The translations under genes and the position numbers were made by a program. This document shows, one piece after another, positions 35,108-47,088 of a stretch of DNA of 64,000 bases (position 1 is the stretch's first letter; each line of letters starts with the position of its first letter). Below the pieces are notes generated by a model that did not search any database, was not told the origin of the DNA, and saw only the letters and a program-made list of their open reading frames with translations. The DNA comes from Epiperipatus broadwayi (lineage: Eukaryota > Onychophora > Udeonychophora > Euonychophora > Peripatidae), in the NCBI GenBank assembly GCA_028023455.1, contig JAQFVV010000012.1:11914864-11978863 (forward strand). Direction: 5' to 3'.

Positions 35108-38100
35108 TGAATATTGTTGACATAGATATGAATAAAACAATCTCCATTTTTAGTTGAATTAGAATATATTATGTTTGGAGGATAAAAAAAATTAGCAAAT
35201 TATCCCTGAGTATTTGGTCACAGTTTTCTCTTGCATTGTTACTATTTACTTCAGGCAAAAATTTTAATAAGTATATTCTTATCAATAAAAAAAAATAAAA
35301 CAAAAGAAGACATAGAATAATAAGATGAATTTTATGATTAAAAAAAAAGAATTCAAGCACTGAAATCACAATCTTTTAGCCTAGAGTTTCAGACCACTGA
35401 ACTAAACCATCATGGTCAGTTTTATAAGAACCACATAGCCTTTAATTAAAAAAGTTTTTTAATATGATATTAAACTTTTATTTTAAAACAATGATTGCTA
35501 TGAAAATTTATTATATATTTTTTTATTTCAATGTAGCCTTCATATTTCAGTATTTACAATGACTAAATTCTTTCTTAAATTCTGATTAATTGCTAATTTT
35601 TAAAATATGTATTTCCATAATCATAAACAGCACAATTATTTGACTGAAATATTTTGTATGCTTAATATTAATTTATTCTTTTTATGGACATATAATAATA
35701 TAATTTTTACCAGACCAAAAGTTACTTCAGAAACTTGTTTTATTTAATAATTTAATTTGTATTTTTTTGCCATCAACATTTCTATTTCTGGTTAATATTT
35801 AATATCAAATTGTGTTTAAATGAAAATAAAATATTATTGTAAGGTATATATATATAATTTATATTTGATTTCCTTTAGTTAAACATTTTTTTTGTTCTTT
35901 TGCATTTTATATTTAAGTATAATGAAGTTTAATATTTTAACTTTTCAATATAAGTTTTTTTAATTTATTTTTTCAATTCTGATATTGGATTTAAAAACGT
36001 TTTTTTAAGCTTTTTTTTTTATTGAAAATGTTTTACAAAAATTCATATATATTAATTTAAAAATCGTGAATGATAAAACATAAAAACAGAATGAAAATAA
36101 ATATTAGAGAAATAATTAAAAAATATCACAAACAAATAAGAATGAATATAAGCATAACAATTATATTGTTTGGATAAAGTATATAATATTTACACTAAAT
36201 TAAAAGAATATTATTTTATTCGATTGGTTAATCTGCTGCTATTAGTTAACTATTCTGCAATCTGTTTGAACAAGTTTCTCTAAATAATTTCAAAAGCCTC
36301 AAAATTTGAACGTTCTGTTTGCCTATTTTTAAATTGCATTGGGATATTATATTTTTGCTGAACTACCTTCTTTAAATAATTGTTTGCTAAAGCCTGCAAT
36401 TAATCTGCTGTCATTAGTTAACTGTGTTGCAATCTGTTTGACACAATTATCTGAATGGAAACATTAAGGGAACTGAAATCTTCATATCTGCCAGCTTTAA
36501 TGGTAATATCATTAATTATTACAATATTTAGAATATCATTTTTAAAATTTTCCGCATTGAAGAACTTCAGAAGTTATTATTATTGCCATTATAGTAACTC
36601 AAGAACTACTGTCAATTTCAAAATTTATTTAAATGTTTGTGTTATAATTAAAGTTGCCACAGAATATTTAAATTTCTTATTGGCAAAAATGTCACAGAAA
36701 GTATTGAGATTTTCTTGACATTTTCTTTAAAATATTTGTTTGTGTCAAATATTGTCCAGAATTTGTTTACCTAAAGTAAAAGACTTTAATTCATTGGATA
36801 AGAACTATATTTTTGATATGATAAATATATTTTATCTGACATTTTAAAATAATTTATTAAGTCTACAAAAGAAAGAATTAAATTAATAATAATTTATATT
36901 TGAATAAAAAATATATTTGTGCTTATTTAAATAAAAACATTATATTGTTAACTTATTAAAAGCACAAATTAAATAATCCACTTTATATTTCTGTTTGCTC
37001 CTCCTTTGGAAGAAAGAAATCATTTTTTCCTAGTGGGAATAAAAAAAAACCAACTTGTTATTAACTATTTGATAAATATTATGAAGAAATAAAAGTTATC
37101 ATTTATTATAATGAAATATAAAATATATCTGCAAAAATACATTATATTTTAATGAACTTAAATAACTTTTCTACATTTTAATTATTTTATAATGCCTGCA
37201 AAAATGTTTTAAAATCTGCACTGCTGGGGTCATAAATATGATATTTCAAATAAGTATATTTCTGCTGCAAATACTTGATAATATTGGATAAATATTATTT
37301 ATCAGAAGTACTTTATTATAAAATATTCACATTACTATTACAAATTTAGAATAATTTGTTTAATGGATTAAGATGTAAACCTGAATTCAAATACTTGTGA
37401 ACTATTTATTTCAACTTAATAAACTCATACTGTAATTTGTATTCATGGATACTTGTTTGAATGGTCATAAATTTATCCTATACATGCTAGCATGATTATA
37501 TGAAATCTTACTAAGGATATCCAAAAGAAATGCATTTTATATTTCATAATTATATTATAGATTTTAATATCAGTTATATTGTACTATATGATGGATATGT
37601 TGGCTGTCCACAAGATGTTCTTGCCCACATTCCTCTTCATGTTCCAGTTTAATGAAAAATAATTCAAGAATAAAGCAGGACTGTTCTTTTATTTATTTAT
37701 TGGATGATAAAAAAAGTGAAATTTATTTGTATATAATTTTGCATACCATGTTTTATTTACTTGCATATTATTTTCATATTGTATATTTTAAAATATTATA
37801 GGTTAAAGTACTCAGAACAGTATTTTATTATATTTTTATATTTTAAAATAATGTGTTTCCCTTTTTACATATGAATTATTTATTTATCAAGATATATTGT
37901 CATGTTGTAAGTTAAATAAGTAGGTGTATGTTTCTATTATTTATTTTATGATTATTTATTGGCTAATGTTAATGGAGCCATATTTTGCACTGATTGTCAT
38001 TATTTATCATATTTCACATTTGTTAAGCTGTAGTATTTTGGTTAGAGGTAGTAGATTTATTTTCTATTTTAAATTTTTTATATATGCCAGTATATTTAAA

Positions 38101-39380
38101 GATGATAGTGTTAGTCTCTATCATTATTTTGCTAGCTTATTTTTTGAATGTGATGGTTGCATTGGTCTTTCTCTTATTATTTATTGTCTTGCTAGTGTTT
38201 ATTTTCTCATAGAATGTATTTTGGAGATTATTGCTTAAGCTCTCTCTATTTTTAAGGCAATTCCTATTTACTGTTTGTCACTGATATGCATTCTCATTAT
38301 TTTTTCTGACTAGTGACAAAGTCCTAGATCCTTTATTAGCTCTCAAAAGTAGATTCATTCTTATGAATTATGCCATCATATTTTCATTTTGCCATACTTT
38401 GTCATTTGAAAATGGATTTTGTTTGTAGTTTTTCATATGTTTAGTAAAGTATGCTAATTAAAGTGGACTAAATATGATAAATAATTAATTTTAAGTTTTA
38501 AAATTTTATTTAGGCATAAATAGAAAATATACATATGTCTTATCATTCCTTCATTGCTGGATTGGAAAGCTAATATTATTATTGAATATGTTAAATATTC
38601 ATAAAAAGGGCATTACTTATGAAGGTTATATCATAGTATAAATGCATTGATAAGTGGAAACTTTTTGATAATTAAACAATAGAAAGTTTATTTTAATCTG
38701 CTGGATTGCATTTGTTTAATCCAATTGAATTGAATTTTATAAAACATGATGTAAATTTTTAAATCCTTCTATCATAATATTGAATAAGTAGAGTTGTGAA
38801 AATTTTGGCTTTGTGGACCCAAATATGGAATATTTATATATTTCTATTTGTTGTTAAGGTAGAATACATATTTGTTGTTGTTATTTAAGAAATTTCTCAT
38901 AGTCGTTTCTTCACATCACTCCACTTATCAACCAGAAATCATTCTATTTATGAATAAAATTCAAAATGCTTATAAAATATTACAAATTATTTTAGGTGTA
39001 TTTTCTAAAAGAGTTCATGACATTGAAGCTAATAAGATCACTTAATTGAATTATTTAAACATTAATAGAACATCTAAGATGTATTTTATTTAATAAATAA
39101 TTATAATTTGATTTATTACTTTGGTTCAATTTTATTAATTCAATTTGCTTGTTTCAAACCACTGTACATATTTATTTTAAAATCATTTTCATATTTGAAG
39201 ATCATATTTATTATTTTATGATAAAATTTAATTTTACCAGAATATAGTTCATATTTAGAAGGGATTTAAGTAGATTTATTCTAATGTATTTGGATTGGCT
39301 ACAAAATCCTTTATCCATTCTTAATATCTGAATGTAAATAAATCATTTTTTTATAGCACGATGTTTGTAAACTGTAATAT
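35108..39380. other. A+T-rich region, no gene seen
   Basis: The 87-codon frame at 36455 and the 104-codon frame at 37924-38238 are hydrophobic, A+T-driven and lack family features, so they are not called. Otherwise poly-A/T and simple sequence. Confidence 0.45.
35345..35425 (-). mobile_element. tRNA-derived SINE head, degenerate
   Basis: Read on the minus strand, GACCATGATGGTTTAGTTC begins a tRNA-like 5' half with an A-box-like TGGTTTAGTTCAGTGG. An anticodon-arm-like CTCTAGGCTAAAAGA and a B-box-like GTGATTTCAGTGC follow, then GAATTC and a T-run. The order and spacing fit a tRNA-derived SINE; the B-box is poor. Confidence 0.35.
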
Positions 39381-39579
39381 TTAAACAGCATTACACTGTT
39401 GCACATGCGCTTTGAAGATTTTAACTATAAATGAATGAATACTAACACTCAACCACATGATAAAGTCTTTGGCCATTCTGTCTTTTCCAAAGACTTTATC
39501 ATGTGGTTGAGTGTTAGTATTCATTCATTTATAGTTAAAATCTTCAAAGCGCATGTGCAACAGTGTAATACTGTGTTAA
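39381..39579. mobile_element. Hairpin MITE flanked by TTAA
   Basis: Near-perfect inverted repeat: left arm 39385-39472 (ACAGCATTACACTGTTGCAC..) and right arm 39488-39575, with a 15-16 base loop (GCCATTCTGTCTTTTC). TTAA occurs directly outside both ends (39381-39384, 39576-39579), the duplication typical of piggyBac-type transposases. In this A+T-rich DNA a chance TTAA pair cannot be excluded. Strong hairpin potential; no coding sequence. Confidence 0.6.
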
Positions 39580-41734
39580 ATATCTGAATGTAATCCTAGA
39601 TTATTCATTATCTTATATTAAAATTAAGAGATCATGTTTTATTTATTTAAGTTAGCAATAGTATTGATCATATCATAATTGTGATAAGACATTAGCTTAG
39701 TGAAAGTGTATGCCTTATTTATTTTATTAATTAGGATTTCATTCAATAATGAATAAGTCTGAATTTATTTTATAATGTAAATGAAATCACACTACCCTGA
39801 GATATCCTGATTTAATTTAACAAACCATATTATTTAAATTTATTTTGATAATGAAGAAAGTACATTCAAAAGATGGATCTTAAGTGGCATAGATTTTAAA
39901 AGAACATTTATAAATTTTATAATAATTAAACAATGCTTTTATCAAATCAGAGTAATGAGATGCTTAGAAGATCTTTAGAAGCTGGATAAAAAAATTGTAG
40001 GTGTATTAGATATTTGAAGAAGAAAGAGATTTAAATGTAACCTCAATAGTATTTGTTTACAATCTTAAGATTCTTTTACTTATGCTAGAGTGAATTGAAA
40101 TTTCTCCTCCTTTTGATTTATTAATAATATTACATCATATTTTCATAATATTTTATTATAAATGTTTCCCTTATATATCTTTTTATTGTAGTACATGACA
40201 TTTTATGTTTTATAAACCAACTGAGCTTAGCTATACCATGTGAGATATTTTGGCCTATACATCTGCACATTTATAGGTTACAATTTGGCTTGGCCAATGC
40301 GTTAGATTGATCATTGAGCATTAAGGGTGTGAAAGATGTTATAGCCTTTTGTAGCTCCTCTATGTCAAGCTCACTCTCCATCTCATATTTCACAGCTTAT
40401 AATATATATATATATTGTAACCCTGTGAGTTAAATATATGTTTTAAAACATTAAACTTTTTTAGTTAATCTAATTAGCCCTTAGTTATTTAAAAATAACT
40501 TACATTGTTTAATATTTGCTTGAAAAAATAAAAGTGATAGATTGAATCTTAAGAAAAGTCAATTTAGAATTTGCCTTGTTTGGAGTAAATGTAATAGATA
40601 AAGTTATTTCATGCTGTATAAAATATTTATTTAGTTCTGTTAGAATTTTTAGTTGTTAATTTTTAAAATAAATTGTTTGAAATTAATAGTTTATTAAATA
40701 TAAGTTTAAGTAAGAGTGTTAAAATTAAAATTTTAAAGGTATTAAATAAAACAGACTGGGATAAGTATTAATTTTGATTAGTTTTAAATGTTAGTCAGTA
40801 ATTAATTTATTTTCATTGTTTAAAAATAATAGCTATATTTAATATGCATGTTTGTGTGAATGTGAAATATTGAAGTTAAAAAGAAAGGTAAATCAAATTA
40901 ATTTTTAATGTTAAAAGCTTTTAATTAGGATAAAGTAGGAGAGTTAGATATAATGAAAATAATGCATTTGAAGAAAAAAAAAGTTTAATTTGAAAATAAA
41001 TGAATAATTTTATTTGCATCTTCTAGACAGTCACATGTTTGAATTATTTGGATTGATAAAGTTCAAGGTCAGATCAATTAAAACGTTAAAAATATGCTAG
41101 TAATTTACATATTATGACAAAATACTGGAATGGGATTGATTTTAGATATAGGAAATGCAATGGAAAATCTTGATGAGCATGTTTGTATAAAAGAAACATA
41201 CACCTTATTATAAAAGAATCTTAATCTAATCTTATTCATTAATTTTTAATTTCATTTTAGTTTTGACTTAAATTGATTGATTATATTTAACTATTATTAT
41301 TATTTTTTAAAAAAGTCAAACTTAAAAAGTTTAAGTTTGATTTGTTATCATCCCTATGTCTGAATAAGAGTCACTCCTAAAGTATATGTTTCCGCTGGCT
41401 TGTTAAAAAATAGATCTTATAAAGATGTTTAAAAAACCTAGTAAGTTTCAAAAGAAGAAACAGCAAACAGCATATTTAAAAAAAAGTATGTCATTTTCTA
41501 CTTATATTAAACATTGGTCAGCTTTGAACTTTTTGCTATTATAATTATCTTCGATAATTATTTATTCTTTTAATTAGTTATTAATACTAATTTAAATTGC
41601 TCAATTAATTATTATATTTATACTAAATTAAGTTATAAATATGGTTTTAATTTCTCCTTATATGTAAAAACAAAAATACTTAATTGTAATTTATTAATTA
41701 GAGAAAATATAACTTACTATTAAAAATTTATCGG
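39580..41734. other. A+T-rich stretch, no gene seen
   Basis: A slightly GC-richer patch lies near 40220-40400. No frame or bounded repeat recognised. Confidence 0.45.
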
Positions 41735-42349
41735 CTGAACGTTTTTGAGGAACCATGCCTCATACTCATAGCCTTCATGAAAAGTGTAATAAATATATGC
41801 AAATGTAAATATTCAAATAAGCTACTGTTACGTAGCCCATTTTTTCGAGATCTCAAAGCATGTGTCCTTTCTGTTAATGGCATGGATGTCTCTATTAATA
41901 TAGAATGCCTCCTTTATTTTTCTCCTGTAATCATTTGGCTCTGAACATAAAATAATGGGGTTGGCAGGTATGAAGTTGTGCCCAGATTGTTTACTATGTT
42001 TGAAAAATACGGAGGATGTGTTGCTGTTCGTTTAAGCTCTGTTGAATGTGTAACGATGTTGAGCCAATCTGGTATTAATTGTGGCTTTCGTTTCCCCATA
42101 ATATGTAGCATGGCATCCGGCTTGAGGGCAGGAAATAGAGTACACCACGTGTGGGGTGAGCGATCGATCAATGTGGTCTTTAGAGTTATTGATCAACCTA
42201 TTGGAATTGGGTGGAGTTCTGAATATTATGTTGAATTTATTGTTTAAAGTTTTCGTTAGTTTGCTGGATATTTTAGGGATGTAGGGGATTGTTATTCTAG
42301 GTAGATTAGTGCGAGGTAATTTATTGTTTATTGTACTATTAAATTTCAT
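41735..42349 (-). pseudogene. 5'-truncated Penelope-like element: GIY-YIG endonuclease and 3' end
   Basis: Minus strand: 42349-42032 encodes a linker rich in Asn/Thr/Pro, then HVVYSISCPQAGCHATYYGE, TKATINTRLAQHRY and NRA. This is the GIY-YIG core with Cys pair, Tyr-Gly-Glu and catalytic Arg. After a frameshift the domain continues near 41985-41830 (YLPTPLF, then an out-of-frame RRKIKEAFYINRDIHAINRK that matches the family's RIKEA..I...P..INR). The sequence is clearly different from the palindrome copies at 29-32 kb, so this is a separate Penelope lineage. The tail at about 41735-41790 ends ..GGTTCCTCAAAAACGTTC, like a decayed terminal motif. RT is absent. Confidence 0.8.
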
Positions 42350-43559
42350 GATTTAATGAAAATAATGAACTGTTGTCAAATTGAATTTATCAAAAACAGA
42401 AGAAATACCAATTATTTGAATTTATATTATCAATGAAAAATCAAGTCATAGAAATCAACATATTAAATGTCTTAAAGAAAAGACTTTATTCAAATATTTT
42501 ATATTAAAATGGATAAGTTAACATTGAATTAATATAGCTATTGGTCTCAAGTTCATTTATTTATCTATTTGAATAGTTTTTACAAATTGTTTATTGCTTT
42601 AAATATATTGCCTTATATTTTGAAAAGAAAGAAGTAAGTTAAACTTGCATCGTCATAATTAATATTTCCAAAATGTCAACTTTTTTTTCCATGTGTCATA
42701 GCATCGGCCGGGAAGCTAACCTACTAACCCAAGACAACTGCTTGTAAGGCTTCTGTGCTGACCTCACGACTACCAACGCTAGATATGAAACTTTATAAAA
42801 AAGACAAAAAGATAATTCATATTACCTCGTGCTCATTGCCATTAGATATGCGTTATAAAAGAAAATGTATGCTATTTCAATAATCTGCTGTCAGCTCTTG
42901 CTATTCATTTTAAATTTATTAAAATTCATTATGAACATTTTTCACGTAATTTTATTATAAATTCTCATATTTGTGTTTGTTCTGCCTTAATGAAAGACTA
43001 TCTGTTGCTGGATTATCGAAAGAGAATAATAAAAACAAAACGGATTTGAACAAAAGAGATAATTTTTCTTTTAAAAAAAGGACTTTGACCTCTGAATTGA
43101 AAAACGGTATTATATTTAACATATACATTCTTTCTTTCTTTTATTAGTGTATTTATAACTATTTATAGTGATGATTTATGTACTATATAATTAGATATTG
43201 CATATTATTTTAATATTAGTTATTTTATTATAAATACACTTATAATGTTGTTGTTCAAGAAACGAAATTCGTAAGAAGTATGGTAAAAGGGTTTATTCTG
43301 AAGTTTTCTAAATTATTGTTTAAGCTTAAATAATTGATTGTACCAAAGGTATAACAGCTTTTAATGAATTTGATATAAGTATTTATAAATGAAGGTATAA
43401 TGAATGTCAGTGTCTGAGAGAGAATTTTTTTAGATAGCTTATAAATTAAATGTCATCGTTATGCAATGACAGTTTCGTCGATGTATACATATAATATTAG
43501 ACTGAGTGAATGAGTTATATTCCTTTTGTATGTCCATGTGAGACGTACAATTATTTATT
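42350..43559. other. Mostly A+T-rich, one GC-richer patch
   Basis: 42700-42785 (GCATCGGCCGGGAAGCTAAC and on) has about half G+C and no obvious reading frame; possibly the tail of an unrecognised repeat. Nothing else seen. Confidence 0.4.
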
Positions 43560-44480
43560 CATTTATTATTATTATTAGCTCCATGCCTCATATTATTGGT
43601 GTTATTTCTTTGGGAAATTTTTAAGTGAATTTTTTTACTTTTATATGCATTTAGCCCCTCTATTACTGAGAGTGCTGCTCATTTATTTATTGGCACTGCC
43701 TATGCAGAGTTAAGGGTGCTCATTTGTATTTTTGCTAATTCATATTTTCCTTTTCAACTTTGCATAATATTTCAATGTTAGAACATATTTTAGTATATTG
43801 CAAATATCTAAAAGCATGCTTATCTTATATATCATTATTAACTCCACCATAGTTTTAAAGTTAAAAGTATATTATAAGTGTTGAGCGCCTGCATTTCCTT
43901 GCACCAACATAGGTATCATTAGTATTATATCACTGTGTATTTATCATGCATAATATTTATTGCTATTTAAAAAAAAAAAACTTCTCATTGATATTTCAAA
44001 TTTGTTTTGGGTCATGAAAAATATTAAATATCTTACTAGTGGCCTGGTTATAGGCATATAATTATATTGTTGTTATTCTATGGATACTATGTTTGAGATC
44101 AAGAGCACATGTGATAGATGGAAAAACTATTGGGTAATGAATATAACTTGTATTATAATTTTTTTTAGGAATGATTTTAAGAAAGGGATATCTATATATA
44201 AAGTTTATTAATATTTGTTAATATAATATAGTAGATTAAAAAACAAAGTAATAATGCTTATTGTAAATAAATATTTCTATTATATGCATTGTTATGTGTT
44301 GTAAGTAAATATTTTTATTATTAATTAAATATGTTTTTGTGCATTACCATTATGATATTTAGTATATTCGTTTATCTTCTCATTATTAGTTATTTTAAGA
44401 GTACATTTTAATGGTCAAATCAAGTTCATTTATTCATTTTGCTTATTAATTATTCTATCTGCACTTTCAGAAGATAAATA
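43560..44480 (+). repeat. Old dispersed repeat, uninterrupted copy
   Basis: Shares ordered landmarks with 28540-29170 plus 32800-33130 (see those entries) and therefore shows roughly what that locus looked like before the Penelope palindrome entered. Family unknown; no coding capacity. Confidence 0.4.
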
Positions 44481-45199
44481 TTATATTATCTGCTTTATTT
44501 CAAATGCACTTGTTACCAGCATACAATATATCCTTACTGTCCTCTGTATTATTCCATATTATTGCCTATTAAAAATTACATCAGAAGTTATAAGATTTAT
44601 GTGTTTTATAGTTACTAGAAATGAAATAATTAAGTATTCAAATGCTTAAATAATTCATGATTAATACATTCAAAACATATCAAGGATAAAGTTAAGATAG
44701 AATATGCAATGTTCATGCATAGCTTAAATAATAGCTATTATATTTTTAAGAAGCTAAAGTATTACCATTATAATTTTTGTTCCAAGTGCATTTCAGTATG
44801 AATTTGAACCCTGAGATAAAGATATTTTAAGACCTAAGATAAGGTATTTAAATTACAAAAGAACCTATATTTTAAATAAGATAAAATTAAACTTGATATA
44901 AAATTTGGTATAATATAAGAACTTTGTATTTTAGTAATTATATTTAGCCATGGTATTGTCTATAGGAGGACTCACACTCTGGTATTTTAAAAATCCATGT
45001 TATATTGTGCCTGTTCATGTAACCTTTGATGCTATCATTTTGTGACAGTGCAGCATTCTAGTTCATGCAGGTTACAAGATATATGATTTCTCTTGGAGGC
45101 CTTATATGAAATGAATTAAACAAATTTCTAAGGTCCACTCCATGCATTTTGTTCTAGCAGCAGTCATGTGATTATTCATATAGTATATGAATATGAATG
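44481..45199. other. A+T-rich stretch, no gene seen
   Basis: GGTTCAAATTC on the minus strand at about 44801-44811 fits a B-box but has no clear A-box. The GC-richer 44985-45110 may be the decayed 5' end of the RTE element that follows. Confidence 0.35.
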
Positions 45200-46800
45200 G
45201 GCTATTCACTAATATGCATAAGCTAGTATGGTGAGCTTATTGACTTTTTTAACTCTGAGTTTAAAATGAAGAAACACATTGGTATTTTTTCCCAGTTGCC
45301 TGATAGTTCTTTAATGAAATATCAGTTGAGTTTTTTTGAAGGGAGAATATTTATAATCATGACAGACAACAATAACTATGATCCTTATTCCCAGGAGGCT
45401 TTAAATTTGCCAACCAAGGCAGGGAGTGACATTCAAAGGCAGAGAGTGCCAAGAATCTCCTGATTGCGGACACATGCTGCCATTTGATGATGATTTTTTT
45501 ACGTACTCAATGGCATATCCCTTTCAAGTGAAGAAGTTAGAAGAAAAATGGAAGAATAACTAATATTTAATGGGACATTAATAGACTTTCTGAAGTTAGA
45601 AGAAAAGATAAAAAGGCAGTTGATTTAAAAAATGGACATGTACTGTACTACAAAGGCACAAACATTGGAAATACAGATGGAATAGGTTCATTATAAATAA
45701 AAAGTGGAAAAATAATGGAATTGATGATCTATCAGACAGAGTGATAAGATTATTTATTCAACTTAATAGCCACTAAAATTCTCATTACAATGAAGAAGTA
45801 GGGAATTTTTACATGGATGTACAACGTTTTACAATTGTCATGGAAAACTTTAATGCTATAATTGGTAAACAATTGAAGGATGAAAGTGTTGAGGGCAAAT
45901 TTGATTGTAGTGATAGAAATGAGGGAGGACATAGATTTGTGGAGTTTGCAGAAAAAAAACATTATACTATGAATTCTTTTTTTTTTTGAGAAAAATGTTA
46001 AAAGGAAATGATCATGGAAACATCCAAATGAAATACAGCAGAATTGAATTATACTTTGACAAATAGATAATATGTAATTAAAGAATGTAATGTTATCAAT
46101 TAATTTAACATAGGTAATGATAATCAATTAGTGAGATATAAGATACATGTTAATGCAAAACTAGAGAGACAATGATTATTAAAATTAATATTTATAATTG
46201 ATATTCGTAATCTTTTTCAAATATTAACAGATTTTGAACATGATTCAGATTTGAATGAAATCATACATTTTTTAAAACAGCAACAAAGATAGCTGGTACA
46301 AAAAGAAACAATTGACCAGTAAAATTACTAATGAAACAAAATTTATAAAGAAAAAAAGAAATATGAAAAAATATAAAAATGATGCATTTAAAAGAGGTTT
46401 TGTACATAAGATATAAGAAAGTATAATTGTGAACTAGCAAGGAAAGCTATAGAAGATAATAAAAGTTTCAAGAATGTAAAACAACATCTAAGTATTGGTA
46501 AGAAACATTTCTGCAATATGTAAAACAATGGAAGTATTATTAAAAAGAGAGATGACATTATGAAATTTATAGAAGAGTTCTATTAGAAAATATATCACCA
46601 TAAAGAACAAGGAAAAGTACCTTCTAAAACTACTATAGTTTTGACTTACCCAGAATTTTAAATAAAGAACTTATACATACAATTAAATTTGTAAAGAAGG
46701 AAAACTACAGATAATGATGGGATTATAATTGATATTTAAAAGAAGCAGGTGAAAAGTATTTAATTAATAATTATTATATAAAAATATGAATATTTACATC
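45200..46800 (+). pseudogene. RTE-type LINE: decayed endonuclease and start of reverse transcriptase
   Basis: Plus-strand pieces occur in the order of an RTE apurinic-type endonuclease followed by RT. WDINRLSEVRRKDKKAVDLK lies near 45570-45630, GHVLYYKGTNIGNTDGIGSL next, and MENFNAIIGKQLKDESVEGK near 45848-45900 (family GDFNAKIG). DRNEGGHRFVEFAEK then leads to YTLTNR (family IDYILTNR). Near 46430-46620 RT-linker pieces appear (ARKAIEDNKSFKNVKQHLSIG, then EEFY), and near 46700-46760 NDGIIIDILKEAGEKYL (family PGPDGI..E.LK..GE). Many stops and frameshifts occur. The catalytic Asp of GDFNA and the Asp of IDY are both Asn here. The RT palm is missing after about 46800. Confidence 0.8.
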
Positions 46801-47088
46801 ATGATGTGTGCAAATAATATATTATAATTATGTGTTTATGGTGATGATAATGACATTGGCAAGAAATTATGAGACTAAGATTTAACATTATATATTCTAA
46901 CCAAAATGTAAAAAAGAAACTTATGTAAATATTTTGTTGTAAGATACAAATGAAAAAGTAAAATGTTTTTCTGATATGTTATCACAGGGGGACAGTTGAG
47001 TGTTTTGTAGTGTTACTGATGAGGAATTTCTAATGAAAAAAAAATTATAAATTTTATAAATAGTTTTTTTAGTATTGTGAGTTTACAA

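Noticed and set aside
37924-38238. 104-residue hydrophobic frame resembling a membrane protein
   Set aside because: TTTATT-rich sequence encodes hydrophobic residues by chance; no acceptor, donor, conserved motif or codon bias.
41978-42247. 89-residue plus-strand frame
   Set aside because: Antisense to the clear GIY-YIG endonuclease reading on the minus strand.
45750-46127. 125-residue minus-strand frame
   Set aside because: Antisense shadow of the RTE endonuclease relic read on the plus strand.
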